Below, one piece after another: positions 10,885 through 23,153 of a stretch of 64,000 bases of DNA; the stretch's first letter is position 1, and each line of letters opens with the position of its first letter. The translations under genes were made by a program, and so were the position numbers. The stretch lies in NCBI GenBank assembly GCA_958510825.1, contig OY294046.1, positions 52,291,664-52,355,663 on the forward strand. The letters are read 5' to 3'. Source of the stretch: Brachypterus glaber. Taxonomy: Eukaryota > Arthropoda > Insecta > Coleoptera > Kateretidae. The notes beneath the pieces are model-generated. The model had not been told where the DNA came from, did no database searches, and saw only the letters and a program-made list of their open reading frames with translations.

Positions 10885-11835
10885 CCCCTTAACCCAACCC
10901 GATTTTTAAGAAAAACAATCCCAGTCTAGAACTTTGGATAATCAACCTGTGGCCCAAATTTGAAGTCTTTAGCCCCAAAAGTTTTTTAGATATCGTGGTC
11001 ACAAATTTCCCGGACACAGATCGACAGAACGATCGACCGACAGACAGAATTTTTTGTTTGACTGAAATCATATTTTTTGGATATAACACGTCCAGGTACG
11101 TAAAAAAAAGCAATAAAAAATTTTCGATTTTTTTTCCTTGGGGAAAGTAATATGGCCTACTTATTTTTTAAATTTTACAAAAATATCAAATATGTGTATC
11201 TTAAAACCTCGTTAATAGCCTAATGGGTATACCCATTAGACTATAACCTAAATATCCAAAAACCGCAAATTTTATCTTAAAATTAGTTTGTCAAGTTGAT
11301 GTTAAGTGTTTGACGTTCTGACAGCAGATATCTAAAATCAGCTGATTGTCACTTTCCATCCCTTGGCATAGGCAACGGATGGAATATACGCACTAACTAC
11401 TAACTTGGTCGTAGGAAATAGTTATTTAAAATGCAAGGGCGAAAAGTTAAATTTTTCTATTGAGTAGGTTTTTAAAAGCCGAGGGCCAGGCGGCCCGAGG
11501 GTAATAATCCTACGAAATCAAAATTTAACTTTTTGCCCATGTATTATTCAATATTTTTTATTCGATTCTTACTTATTATAATAAATTATTAAAATGTACT
11601 TTCATGTTACTTTCTTCCCCAGGGAAAGTCTTGCGTTATTAAAAAAAAATCGAAAAATTTTTATTGCTTTTTTTACGTTTCTGGAATTCTGTCTGTCGGT
11701 CGGTCTGTCGGTCTGTGTGCCCCAAAAAATTTGTGACCACGATAACTCAAGGAAGCTTAGGGCTAAAGACTTCAAATTATGTAACTTTTTTGGCATTTTC
11801 TCAATAAAATATGTTTCTTTAGTTAAGATACATGA
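10885..11835. mobile_element. Foldback element between CPR copy 2 and gene 3
   Basis: Bases 10890-11155 and 11595-11835 are inverted copies (shared CCACGAT, CTGTCGGTCG-type and CCCCAGGGAAAG strings). The 430-base middle has a small palindrome TAATGGGTATACCCATTA at about 11222. ORFs on both strands (11594-11953, 11602-11862) are by-products of the repeat. Sequence to 12213 is AT-rich with no gene seen. Confidence 0.65.
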
Positions 11836-12213
11836 AAAAGGTAAGGCTTGTTTCTGGACCAACCTTTATATGATTTTTTTTCATATTTTTTTATGTAGAA
11901 TTATGAAAAATTCTGGAATACCCTGTATTTACGATGACGACGTAATATCCTAAAATCAGGTTTCAAAATCACAAATATTTTAAAATTACGGTATATAATA
12001 TATTTTTTACAGTGTACTATTTAATAATAAGCATGTGACATTTAACCAAATTATTTTAATTATTTTATTCAAAATATCAGTATCAAGGCAGCTATTTCAA
12101 AATTATTGTAATTTTTTTCAATAAGGTACATCCCTATTTTATTCAAATGACAAATTACAATTCGTTTCGAAATAAACTAATAAATATTATTATAATAACT
12201 AAATTATTTTTTA

Positions 12214-12250
12214 TATATAAATAGTCAAGATTGTAATTCATTCATCAGTT
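12214..12250 (+). promoter_or_regulatory. Core promoter of CPR gene 3
   Basis: TATATAAAT at about 12214-12222 and TCAGTT at 12245-12250, spaced as in the two genes upstream. Confidence 0.72.
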
Positions 12251-12281
12251 TCTGGGCAGATATATCCAAGATATAACCAAG

Positions 12282-15200
12282 ATGTTCAAATTTGTAAGTG
12301 TTTTATAATGTTTTAATTTTATAAGATATTTTAAGAAAAAAATTAATAAATTAAATAATTATTTTGTACCTACATTTTAAAAACATTTAGTAATATGATT
12401 TGATAATATTTACTATTGCTTAAAGGGTCTTTCTACCTTCAAATTTTAAAAATAATCTTTTTTTAAACATTTGTATTTATAGAAAGAAAAAATATGTCAT
12501 TGTGAAATTTTCTAGTTATGTTTATTTATATTCAAAAATACATTTTTTTAGATTTTTCAAGTGCCATTTTTAGGCCATATTTTTTTTTTTGAAAATAACA
12601 TCAAAAGGCGGAGGTCGCCATGATACCTGTAGTTTGGATCGACTGAAAAAAAAAACAAACAAACGGGATATTATTCAGTATTAAAGTCTCTATAGCCCGA
12701 ACTAGAAGAAATTTTTTTGGCCGCCATTTTATTATTTTTTGAGCAAAAGAATTCTTTCAGTTCGAGCTATGGCGACTTCAATACTGAATATTATTCTGCT
12801 TTGTTTTTTTTTTCAGTTTATCCAAATGGGTGGAATCATGGCGACCACCATTTTTTATGTTCCTTTCAAAAAAAAAAAAAAAATTATGGCCAAAAAATGG
12901 CACTTTAAAAATCTATTTTTTTTTGTATCATATTAAAATTTCACAATGACATATTTTTTCTTTCTATATATAGAAAAATATTTTAAAAAAGAATATTTTT
13001 AAAATTTGAAGGTTAAAGACCCCGGGGCTATTTTTGTTTAATATCACAGTCGTACCCTATTGACATGGGTACAAAGGTTCTTGAAATCAACAACTTTTAT
13101 CTTTAATGGACGATCGATGGGTTATCTGCTTTTAGCACTAGATGTCGCTAGTCAAATTTACTGTTCCGTTACATTTTCTACCAATTCTGCGCCGATATGT
13201 GGCTCTAAAGAGTGCTAAAGACCCGAACTCGATCAGCCACTTTGGTTAATTAAACAAAAGTAATTTTAGGGAGTAGTAAATATCTTTTAAATTATTCTAA
13301 AGTACACAGGTAAAAAAAATGTTAGTCCGTTTTTTCGTCTGTCTGCCTTTTTGTAAAATTAAAAAAAAAAATAAACCAAACGATGCGGGACATTTGTAGT
13401 TTGCGTCACTTAAAATATAGTTAAGGGGGTAGAGTAAGGGGGCAAAAAAATAATATTTTAGACTTATTAGGACAAAAATTCTTGAAATGTAAAAGTTATT
13501 TTAATTAAATTTTCTACAAAACATTCTTGTCGAAGTACTAGTATTAATTTTCGAGATATAGGTAAAGAATGATATTACCACCCATTAAGAAAAGCTAATC
13601 CATTTCAGTTTTTAATGTTCTTTTTAACTTTTAGATTGTCTTTTCTGCTATTGTAGCTTGTGCTTTTGGCCNNNNNNNNNNNNNNNNNNNNNNNNNNNNN
13701 NNNNNNNNNNNNNNNNNNNNNNNNNNNNNNNNNNNNNNNNNNNNNNNNNNNNNNNNNNNNNNNNNNNNNNNNNNNNNNNNNNNNNNNNNNNNNNNNNNNN
13801 NNNNNNNNNNNNNNNNNNNNNNNNNNNNNNNNNNNNNNNNNNNNNNNNNNNNNNNNNNNNNNNNNNNNNNNTTGTTAGTTAACACGTTCGGGATGTTGCC
13901 ACCTGACACACATGTGAGTCCAAATAATATCTCTAGCAATTTGGTGAAAAAGCAATTAAAGACATGTTTAATGATAAATATGGTCAAACACCTTAACTAT
14001 TGTTTTTCAAAATTTTGGTTTGTGATATTTACAAAAATTTACTATATTTTACTATAAAATTTACAAAAATTTACTATATTTTACTATAATTAAAAATAAC
14101 TTTTATTAATAAACACCCTTAAAAGGGGTAAAAAGGAACATTTTATCATTAACAACAAAACAACTCAAAATCTTCTTATCGTATGAAATAACTAGTTTAT
14201 GTTTTATTATTTAACACTCTTAGAAATTGTAAGAAAGAAAGGAACATGTAATCATTAATAATAAAAAAAAATCAATTTTCTTATAACACATAAAACACTT
14301 CCGTGAACTGCTAGGCTTCATGAATTTGAGATTCACGGAAGTGAGAAAATTCAGTATTTTTATTTAATAACTTTCTGTCAAAATGCCTTAAGTGAATAAT
14401 GTTTTAAACAAGTGCCGATAAAATGTCACCTCCTAACACAAAAATTACGTAGTTTCCTTACTTACTTACCAAAAAATTTCTAAACTATAATTCAAAAAAA
14501 AAGTCCGTTTACCTTAAATCACTAAAACCAACTTTATAAACTAAAACAACTCAAAAAACTTAAATATTTCGCCATCTATGAGTCGAAAGCTACACCAAAA
14601 AATACTTATTACTTATTACTACTAACATATACATAAGATTTTTATCTTTCATGAGAATTACCCTTAGAAATCTTTAATAAAGTTATCCGTAAGTGAGATT
14701 AAACTATGTAAGATTGGTATAAATTTTTAGAATTATCTTTTACTGATATTAGTGTCAAATTTTACCATAAATTTGTCTGATTTAACATGTATTTAAAACC
14801 GAAGCTTCGTGAAGGAAAAGTCTTATGTTTGCGTTTTAATTTTAACTTAATTTGTAACTTTTTATTTATAATATTTATTTGACATTATCCTACAATTGTA
14901 TATCAACTCTTTTTAGGAAATAAATTTATTATTATTATTATTTTTTTTTCCTTTCACGAAAAAATAAACTTTTTTTGAAAAACAAAAAAAAATGAAAAAC
15001 GAAAAAAATTTTTTTTTTGTTTTTGATTTTAGGCTTATAGAGGAAAGTATTATTTTTTTTGACAGCAGTTTTTTTTTGTTTGTTTTAGTTATGAAACTGA
15101 AAATGGAATCGCTGCTGAAGAACAAGGCCAACAAAAACAACTTGGCCAGGAAGCAGGAACCGTAGCCCAAGGTCAATTTTCCTACACTTCTCCCGAGGGA

Positions 15201-15380
15201 GAAAGAGTCCAGGTTGCCTATGTCGCTGACGAAAATGGTTTCCAACCCCAAGGCAATTTACCAACCCCTCCCCCAATCCCAGCCGCCATTTTGAAATCTC
15301 TCCAATGGAATGCCGCTCACCCCGAGGAAGAAGGAACTGTTTCTATTGGTCAGCAAAGACAATTTAATAGACTGCAATAG
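12282..15380 (+). CDS. RR-1 cuticular protein gene 3, interrupted by assembly gap
   Basis: Exon 1 is 12282-12293 (MFKF). Exon 2 starts at 13635 and reads [12 protein letters not shown], the signal peptide core, before running into 200 Ns at 13672. Exon 3 is 15089-15380 and is intact: it opens [12 protein letters not shown], has YTSPEGE and [12 protein letters not shown], and ends FNRLQ. AATAAA lies at 15453-15458. The end of exon 2, intron 2's donor and the linker are hidden by the gap. Exon 3 is clearly a sister of the tandem pair at 1462 and 7617 but diverged. Intron 1 (1341 bases) contains a foldback element. The protein length cannot be given. Inferred role as for the other RR-1 proteins. 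Confidence 0.88.
12425..13022. mobile_element. Foldback element in intron 1 of CPR gene 3
   Basis: Third copy of the family at 3150-3700 and 9580-10160, and the only one with both ends contiguous: GGGTCTTTCTACCTTC at the left and GAAGGTTAAAGACCC at the right. It is a palindrome centred near 12735 with GGGATATTATTCAGTATTAA arms. Short ORFs inside it are not genes. Confidence 0.82.
13672..13871. other. Assembly gap of exactly 200 N
   Basis: Two hundred Ns replace most of exon 2 of CPR gene 3. The round number suggests a placeholder, so the true missing length is unknown. Sequence after the gap (13872-15088) is AT-rich intron with a 27-base tandem duplication near 14026-14085 and a perfect 12-bp hairpin stem CACTTCCGTGAA at 14296-14307/14332-14343. 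Confidence 0.97.
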
Positions 15381-15514
15381 ATTGAAAAGGAAAAACAATA
15401 CAACAATGTACAAGAACAGTACATGTTTTAAATTATTTTATGTTTATGTTTTAATAAATAATTGTTTTAAATTATAATTTGTATTTGATTTTATGTTAGA
15501 TATGTTTTTAAATA

Positions 15515-16308
15515 GTCCAGTCAAATAAATTTAAATTGCAATAAATGTACACTGGCTGATATTTTAAAGGGTAGTAATATATGGTAACAGAATACTCCTG
15601 TTAGTTTTTCACCGGGTGATTTGCCCCCCCCCTCTATCTTGAATTTTGGGGCTGGTTGCTTAATATGCATCTTACGATAAAAATGCATATAACCAATTTT
15701 GTTACCAACAATTTTTATTTTGATGATTTTTTTAACATATTAATAACAATTAATTTAAAAATAGCCATGTTGGAGATGAAATTGGTTTTTTCCATTTTTC
15801 GGCCAAATTATTCATCGGACGATAAAAGTGGTTATAAGAAAACTTGTAGCTTTTAAAATTCTCTATAAGTTGTAACTGTAACCGTAAAAAAATACTTATG
15901 AAAATGCATAATATATATAACGTATAGAGAATTTCAAGAGCTACAAATTTGCTCATAACAACTTTTATCTTCCGATGTATAATTTGGCAGAAAAATCGAA
16001 AAAACCAATTTTACCCCCCATGGCCATGTTTGAATATTTAACTCGATTGTTATTAATATAATCAAAAAATAATTCAAACAAAACTTGTTGGAAATTTTTT
16101 TCTTAACAAAATTGGTTATACACATTTTTATCCTAAGATGCATATTTAGCACCCCTATAATTCAAGATAGCGGACACCCTTTAAGCAAAATCACCCAGTG
16201 AAAAACTAACAGGAGTGTTCTGTTACTATCCACTACTACCCTTTAAAATATTAGCCCGTGTACATTTATTGCAATTTAACAAAGGAATTTTTCGTTATTT
16301 GACTGGAC
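15515..16308. mobile_element. TA-flanked foldback element, 794 bp
   Basis: Starts GTCCAGTCAAATAA and ends with the complement (GACTGGAC), with TA on both sides at 15513-15514 and 16309-16310. The two halves are inverted copies almost to the centre near 15900, sharing TGCAATAAATGTACAC and TTTAAAGGGTAGTA. It carries no transposase, so it is a non-autonomous Tc1/mariner-type hairpin. It lies just downstream of CPR gene 3. Bases 16309-17030 are AT-rich with nothing recognised. Confidence 0.88.
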
Positions 16309-17034
16309 TAAAAGTAATTTATTCATAAAATACCTGAGTTAATTCATTCATAAATCTCACAATATTGAAAAAAAAATATTTTTGGACATAACAATTTATT
16401 ATTTTTGTTTTATAAAACACGTAGAAATTTGAGACTTAATAATTCATATTTTGGAAAAAAAATATTTTAAATTCATCGAAAAAATGAAAATACTAAGATT
16501 TTTTTTCATTGCTCGAAAACTTGAAAACTTAATGTACTTATGTATAAGATTTCAATCTTGAAACTTGAAAAGTTCATAAAATATTCCTAACCCCCTAACC
16601 CCTCAACTGGGAAAAAATTATTTAGCACACTTCTAGAAAATCTAGAAACTTGATATGTGCAATGCACATTGTGCATGGGGTATCCACGGCGCCCTCCTGC
16701 GTGGATTTAGTTTTGTTATCTTGCAACCATATTTTTTTTTCATAAATTTATTAAGATCATCCTATAGAATATTTATATGTAAATAAAAAAATCTACAGGA
16801 CATACGTTTTTTATTTTAAAAAATATGCGTATTAGGCCTCGTATTAGACCAGGAGACAAAAATATTGAAATGGAAAAAAATTAAAACCGGATTTTTTTCA
16901 TACAAAATTTCTCTTTATAATGTGCTTAATAAACCCCTAAGTTTCGCCCATGGAACTCGATCAGGAACCCCCCCCCCCCCCATTTAGAGGGGGATTTAAA
17001 AAAAACAGTTTTTTAAGCTTATCATTAAATTTTT

Positions 17035-17817
17035 GTTAAAAATGTGGTCCGGGAGACACGGGGGGAAAGAAAAGTGGTTCACGTGATACATTATTTTAAA
17101 GCAAATAAAATTCTCAATTTGACTGTGTATATTTTTAACTTTTTCTTTGATTTTTCAATCTTTTTTGCTAAAAATAATCGATTTTTTAAGATTTTTTTGT
17201 AATTACATTACATTACATTACATGTTTGTTTAACCTCGTACTATTCTACTTAATTAAGCATCCCCTAAGTCCAGGACTTGTGTGGGCTAGTAGTAGAGGG
17301 AACCACCGGCTTATACTGACTTTCGAACCAGTTTCTAGGGAGTGTCCGTTTCACTTATCGCCTTCGCCAAATTTCAATTATTAATTAACTGAAAAAGGCA
17401 AATCGGCGCCAGTGAGAATCGAACTCACGATAGTAGACTTGCTATGCATACGCGCTAGCCACTACGCTATGCCTCCCATTGTTTATTATTAACAAATAAA
17501 ATTAGTTTAAAAGTGTAATTTGTGTTTTGCATTATAAAATTTATCATTTTTCAAAAGTTATTTATTTTTTTTAAGAAATTTTGACGAAAATACTCATTTT
17601 CAACCATATTTTAAAACTAAAAAAAATGTCTAAATAAATAAAAAAGAGTATTCTATAAGCTTTAAAATTATGATTCACGAGGGCCCCCTTTCCATTAAAA
17701 AAAATCCATTCCATACCTCCTTGCCCACATTTTAAGAGCTGAAAATATAAAATATATGCAAAAAGATATTTTACTCGTTCAAAAGTTAAGACTGGGGGTT
17801 GTCTTTCGGCTACGCTG
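17035..17817. mobile_element. Foldback element split by a SINE
   Basis: Bases 17035-17125 (GTGGTCCGGGAGACAC, CACGTGATACATTATTTTAA) match inverted sequence at 17640-17817. The right end reads GGGGGTTGTCTTTCGGCTACGCTG followed by TA. It is related to the complete element at 18742-19462 but lacks its left end. A SINE occupies the middle. Confidence 0.65.
17221..17480 (-). mobile_element. tRNA-derived SINE, copy 1
   Basis: Read on the minus strand, the head GGGAGGCATAGCGTAGTGGC carries a pol III A box (about 17458-17469), and GAGTTCGATTC carries a B box (17415-17423), as in a tRNA. A roughly 180-base body follows, ending CGAGGTTAAACAAACATG and then a short TGTAA repeat tail. A 260-base copy at 27331-27590 differs at only a few bases. 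The tRNA-like head is not a functional tRNA. Confidence 0.85.
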
Positions 17818-17839
17818 TATATAAATCTTCATACGTATA

Positions 17840-18635
17840 CAGGGATATTCTTTTAAATGGTACACCACCCCTAACTTTTGAACTAAATTAGATATAAACT
17901 TTAAATTTGGAATGGTAAAATTAAAAAATTGACGCCCCAAAAAATACCCTCCAGAGAAACAGCTTTGCCCCTGACAGTTTCTACTAAACTTGGCGCCCTT
18001 ACAATTTATACCACTCACGGGAAGTTTTGATGAATAAAAAACAAAAAAAAAGGTCCTTACCACAAAAATTTGCCGAATGACTCTCAAAGATTTGCCGACT
18101 GGAAAAACAATAATAATTATCATTTGCCATATTTTTCAATTTTTTATTCGGTAAGCTTAAAATTATCTAATTCTCTATTGAACTGTGTAACTATCAATTT
18201 AAAAAAAAATAAAGATTTTTTTTTTTGTCAAAATTATTCAAATTTTTAATATTTTGTGCATAAATATTAAAAAATTTACATGAAAATGATAAATAATTAG
18301 CTATTAGCTATTTGGACCTTTTTGCGCAAATTTTCCAAAACTAATTTTTCAAAAATACTGAATATTTCATCAATTTTGGAGAAAAAAAAATCTTCAGAAA
18401 AAATATTCAGAAATAAATAGTTACGTGGTTTTAACCTCTATTCTCTATATCAAAATATAGAATTTCAAGCTCTTTAAAATGGCGTATCACAAGACCTATT
18501 TAAAACCATTTAAAATATTGTCCACCCTGGCTCAGCCTTACTGAATAAAAAATTGAAAAATATTCCAAATATAAAGTTCATATCTCATCCCGTTCAAAAG
18601 TTACGGTGAGTGTACCATTTAAAAGAATAACCCTG
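17840..18635. mobile_element. TA-flanked foldback element, 796 bp
   Basis: CAGGGATATTCTTTTAAATG at the left pairs with CATTTAAAAGAATAACCCTG at the right. TA flanks it at 17838-17839 and 18636-18637. Arms share ACTTTTGAAC. The 114-codon ORF on the minus strand is inside the element and shows no known domain. Confidence 0.82.
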
Positions 18636-18741
18636 TATAAACCTCCATTTATATTATATAAATTATATAAGACGTAGTAATATATAAAGGGAGGTTACAG
18701 GAGGAGTTACATCCAAATAGAACGAAAAGGTTTTTAAAATA

Positions 18742-19462
18742 CAGTGCGGTCCAAAAGTCACCCCTTTTAACTTTTGAACTAGTTGAGATATCGACTTCAA
18801 ATTTAGAACTCTTAAATAAGACAACTTAAACTATCTTTTAGCATATATTTGATATTTTCAGCTTTTAAAATGTGGGCAGAGAGGCATGGGGGGACATTTT
18901 TTTAAATGGAAAGGGGTTCGTGTGATACATCATTTTAAAGCTTATAAAATTCTCTATTTAAACTAACATTTTTAAATTTTTTAAAAATGTTTTTTAAGGT
19001 TTTGATTTTTCAATTTTTTGTGCTAAAACATTCGATTTTTTAAGTGTATTTTTATAAATTTTTATTTATGTCAACTAAAATTAGTTTAAAAGTATAATTA
19101 ACATTTTTTTATGATAAAATTAGGCATTTTTAATAAATTATTTGTTTTTTTTAGACGAATTTTGACATTAATACCCATTTTCAACCCCATTTTACACCCA
19201 AATTTTTTTTTTTTAATTTAAAAATATGGAGTTAAGTAAATGGAGAATTTTATAAGCTTTAAAATAATGTATTACACGACCCCCCTTTCCATTTAATAAA
19301 ATGTGCCCCCATGCCCCCCTGTCCACATTTTAAGTGCTGAAAGTATTATATATATTCTAAAAGATAGTTTAAGTTGTCTTATTTAAAAGTTCCAAATTTT
19401 AAGTCGATATCTCAACTGGTTCAAAAGTTAAGAGGGGGGGGGGTGACTTTTGGACCGCTCTG
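18742..19462. mobile_element. TA-flanked foldback element, 721 bp
   Basis: Left end CAGTGCGGTCCAAAAGTCAC, right end GTGACTTTTGGACCGCTCTG, flanked by TA (18740-18741, 19463-19464). Inverted arms are about 250 bases, with shared AAAATGTGGGCAGAG-type and CATTTAAAAAA tracts. No coding capacity. Confidence 0.88.
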
Positions 19463-19491
19463 TATAATAGTTGTACTTATTAATTTTTGAG

Positions 19492-20486
19492 AGGTCTATC
19501 ACTGGGAAATTTTTGTACACCACTGCAGAAAATGCATGAAAAATGCACGTACTGACTAAAAAGAGAGGTCCTCACCTCCAAAAAAACTGATGGTTTTTAC
19601 CTAATATAAAAAAATACAAAATAATGCAGAATAATGTAGAATAATTCACGTAATGCAGAATAATGCAGAGTAATGCAGGTACTGCAGATGTAATGCACAG
19701 TAATGCAAATAATGTTCTTAATTTACAGATCCAAATTCGTTAAACTTTAAATAGTAACACTTTTGAAATTAAAATAAACTATAACATTTCTAAAAAAAAT
19801 TCGCCTGCCTGCTGCGCTAGAGCCTTTTGCTCCCCCTTTTCTAAGTGGACCCTAAAGCTTCAGATTCGTAAAAAATTTTGCCTGGGGCGCTAGAGCTTTC
19901 TTGCATTTAAACTTTAAATAGTAATACTTCTAAAATCCAAATAGGCTATAAAATTTATAAAAAAAATCGCCTGCTGCGCTATAGCTTTAATACGTTCTTT
20001 TTTATTGGAGTTTATAAAACCTAAGCTTGAAATTTGTCAATATTTTTGCCTACGGTGCTAGAACTTATACCCTGTTTTTAAATTTAAATAGACCAGTACA
20101 GTTCTAAAATTTTTTACCTGCGGTGCTAGGGCTTTTTTTTAATTGAATTTTTAAAACTTGTATTTTACTACATTGAATTAAAAAAAGGCCGGAAATTAAC
20201 AGAAGTAAAAAACAACATGAAAAAATTTCTCATGGGGCGCAATTTTCATTATTTTTGAGATTTACGGAAAAAATGTTTTGGGCCCCCTCCGAACAAAAAA
20301 TCCTGGATACGCTCTTGTATGCAGAGTTATGCAGGTACTGCAGATGTAATGCACAGTAATGCAAATAATGTACGTAATTTACAGATAATGCAGATAATGC
20401 AGATTTAATGCAAGTAATGCAGCTACTGCAGTGGTCTGCATTATTAATGTATTAATTTTGTACATCGAATGCAGCAGTGATAGACT
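19492..20486. mobile_element. Foldback element with TAATGCAGA arrays at both ends
   Basis: GGTCTATCACTG at the left and CAGTGATAGACTC at the right form the ends. Each side then has an array of short TAATGCAG/TAATGCAAA units (19615-19720 and 20315-20430). Between them, 19740-20160 holds four or five degenerate units of about 85-100 bases with the core CGCCTGCTGCGCTAGAGCTT. Confidence 0.72.
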
Positions 20487-21369
20487 CATCGTTAATTTTT
20501 TAAAATCAAATTTATGCACAACTTGATTTTATCGTCACTTCCCTGTACCCTTCAAATTTTACCATGTTAATCTTATAAACATTTAAATGATAGATATGGT
20601 CAAAATAAAATTTTTACTACTTTCTTGTCCCCACTCTAAAAAAAAGTATTTCAATTATTTTTTTTTAAGAATCTTACATATTCTAGTACTACTCAAATGG
20701 TTTTATTTGAAAACTTAAAATACAGTGTAATAAATATTTTATGTTAAGAGAAAATATTGTTTTAATAGTAATTTTTATCGAAATTTTGTTGTCCCCAGCA
20801 ACATTTATATAGATTTATATACATATTTATTTTATGTGTACAAAGTGTTGCATTATATTTATTTCTTTCTAATTATTTTTTAAAAGACACTTAATAGTGT
20901 TATTATTTTATAAACTAAGCAAAGCTTTTGAGATCCAACAAAAAAAGTTGGTATCAATATTAAGTTTGTCCCAAAAAATTGATGTCCATCTACGTAGTCG
21001 TTTATTACATTACAATGAAACGTTTTATCACACATGTAATTATGCCCAAATAAATCTTATTTATTAAGTACTTAAATGTTAATGTTACTTTTCTTTTAAT
21101 AACCCCACTTTTTTTATTGGGGAGGAATTTTCGAAAAAAAAAGGTGTGTACCTTTTTAAATGTCCATCACCGTGGTTACAGTTTTTTTTCTAATTTTCCG
21201 ACTATGGAATTTTAAAATTATTATCTTTTGGTCTTAAACAATTGGCCTTTGTGATCCAATGTTCTGATAAAATTTTTAGAAAAATAAATGAACATCTAAT
21301 ATTTTTTTTGAGTCGCTACTTTAAATGTCCATCTACGTGGTTAATGTCCGTATACGTGGCAAATTTGTA
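20487..21369. other. Intergenic, no gene seen
   Basis: AT-rich. The motif ATGTCCATCTACGTGG or a close variant occurs four times (near 20980, 21157, 21322 and 21343). No ORF of interest. Confidence 0.55.
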
Positions 21370-21905
21370 TTTTTATTTATTTTTTTACAATAAGTCTCTT
21401 ACCACTTAACTTGCAAAAAAATACTTTACACCAAAAGAAAGCTTATAAAATTATCTACAAAAAATGTTCTATGCATTTTTAAGCTACGGCTAGGACCCTT
21501 TTAGGCATAGGCACGAAAAGAGAAAAAATCTGAAAAATACAGTATATAAACAATTTTTTTTGCTATAAAACGCTTACAACTTATCGAATGCAAAAAAAAT
21601 ATGTCACTGAATGAAAGCCTATATAATTACCTACAATAAATGTAATATACATTTTTATGCTAATGTTAGGACTGTTTAAGGTACTCGCACAGAAAAAAAG
21701 TCAGAAAAATACAGTACAAATTCTATTTTTTTGTGATAACTCGATAATTACTTAACCATATGAAAAAAAGTTGAGAACCAAATAAAAGCTTACCTAATTC
21801 TCTACAAAACATGTCCTATGCATTATTGTGCTACTGCTAGGATTATTTGACGTAGAGGCAAGAAAAGGAAAAAAATAAGAAAAATACGGTACAGTTTAAC
21901 TCGCA
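21370..21905 (+). repeat. Three diverged ~175-bp tandem repeats
   Basis: Each unit runs from a CTTA-C-ACTTA-type start through GAAAGCTTA-ATAATT-TCTACAAAAAATGT, CTATGCATTTTTATGCTA and GAAAAATACAGTA. Units start near 21385, 21555 and 21735. It looks like a satellite or element-derived trimer; no protein is encoded. Confidence 0.65.
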
Positions 21906-23153
21906 ACTGACCAATTTTTTTAAGGGAAAGTTGATGGGAAATTATTATTCTATTTTTGGATTAATGCCCCTAAATTTTGAGATTTTTAACTTGTTTTAAA
22001 GCATTTTTGTTAAAATAAATTGCTAAAAAGAAGTAAATTTGATATTAAGCCAACGTCCTATGAGTTCCTAGTGGCAGAAACCCCTGACCCGGTCCTGATA
22101 TTGATTAAAAAAACTTATATAAGATTATTTTATATTTCTAAATTTCAGTTTAATTTATAAAATAGCAAAAGTTACTGTTTACAGTTAACTTACGCCTAGG
22201 CCCTAGAGGTAACGGCCCTTAAACCGGACCTGATAATCACTAAAAAAGTAATATAATAATTTTATGTACCTAAATTAAAATTTTTGACATCAAATTTGGA
22301 TATACCGACCACAAAAACCCATAAATACAATTTTTTTTGTTTAAAAGGTTCGGTCGCCATATTGGATTCGCCATTTTAACATTTTAATTTTTGACATCAG
22401 ATTCAGATTTTTTGACCACAAAAACCCTATGTTAAGAGGTTTTGTTCAATTTTGATATTCGAATAAATTTTTTGAAAATTTTAACATATCTAGCCAAGTG
22501 CGCACCACAGTGCGCAAAAGTGGGTAAAGTTTGTGCCTACTATGAAAATTGTATTTATTATTGCCTAATAAATACTTCACATGTATAATTTTTTCCTTAG
22601 TAAGTTGTAATTTTGACTTTTTTTCTGACTTGAAAAGAGGTACTTTTCTGATTTTAACCCATATGTGTTTCAAACAACATAATTTATGCCTTAAAATAAA
22701 TATGTGTATAAATAAATTTAAAATATGTATATTTATAATTATAATGGTTTTTGATGATTTATGTCCCAATAAATTGGACCAGTTTTGGTACGGTAATTTT
22801 TTTTTTTTACTGCCATTAACCTTCACATTACTGTTTATACCTTTGTGAAGATCCATTTACAATGTTTTTATTATATTTTTGGCATTAGAATATTTTAAGT
22901 TGTATTTATGGGGCTATACAGCATTAACTATTGTCCACTGTTACATCCCCCTCTTTTTCATACAACCTCATCACTCTTTAACCCACTAAACAATTTTTTA
23001 GTACTTAAAAATTAATAATTTTAACATTAATTAAGGCTATATTTAATTAATTAAAATATATCCATACCTACCATATATTTTTAAATGCTCTATTACAGGA
23101 AGTACAATAATATAATTTTTACTGCCACAAAATCATATTTAAATAATAGTATA
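21906..23153. other. Intergenic, no gene seen
   Basis: AT-rich. A roughly 40-base direct repeat built on TTGACATCA-ATT and GACCACAAAAACCC occurs near 22285 and 22393. ORFs of about 100-136 codons on opposite strands at 22446-22856 overlap each other and show no domain or codon structure. Confidence 0.6.

Noticed and set aside
11594..11953. 119-codon ORF with possible hydrophobic segments
   Set aside because: It lies in one arm of a foldback element and has no domain; the matching inverted arm is also partly open.
17400..17480. Possible tRNA gene on the minus strand
   Set aside because: The A and B boxes belong to a SINE head: the same sequence recurs at 27510-27590 with a shared 180-base body, and the arms do not fold into a sound tRNA.
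17779..18123. 114-codon minus-strand ORF
   Set aside because: It spans two different foldback elements and their junction, so it cannot be a conserved gene.
22446..22856. ORFs of 99 and 136 codons overlapping on opposite strands
   Set aside because: Both are rich in Ile, Phe, Lys and Asn as expected from AT-rich noise, have no domain or splice context, and each is the shadow of the other.
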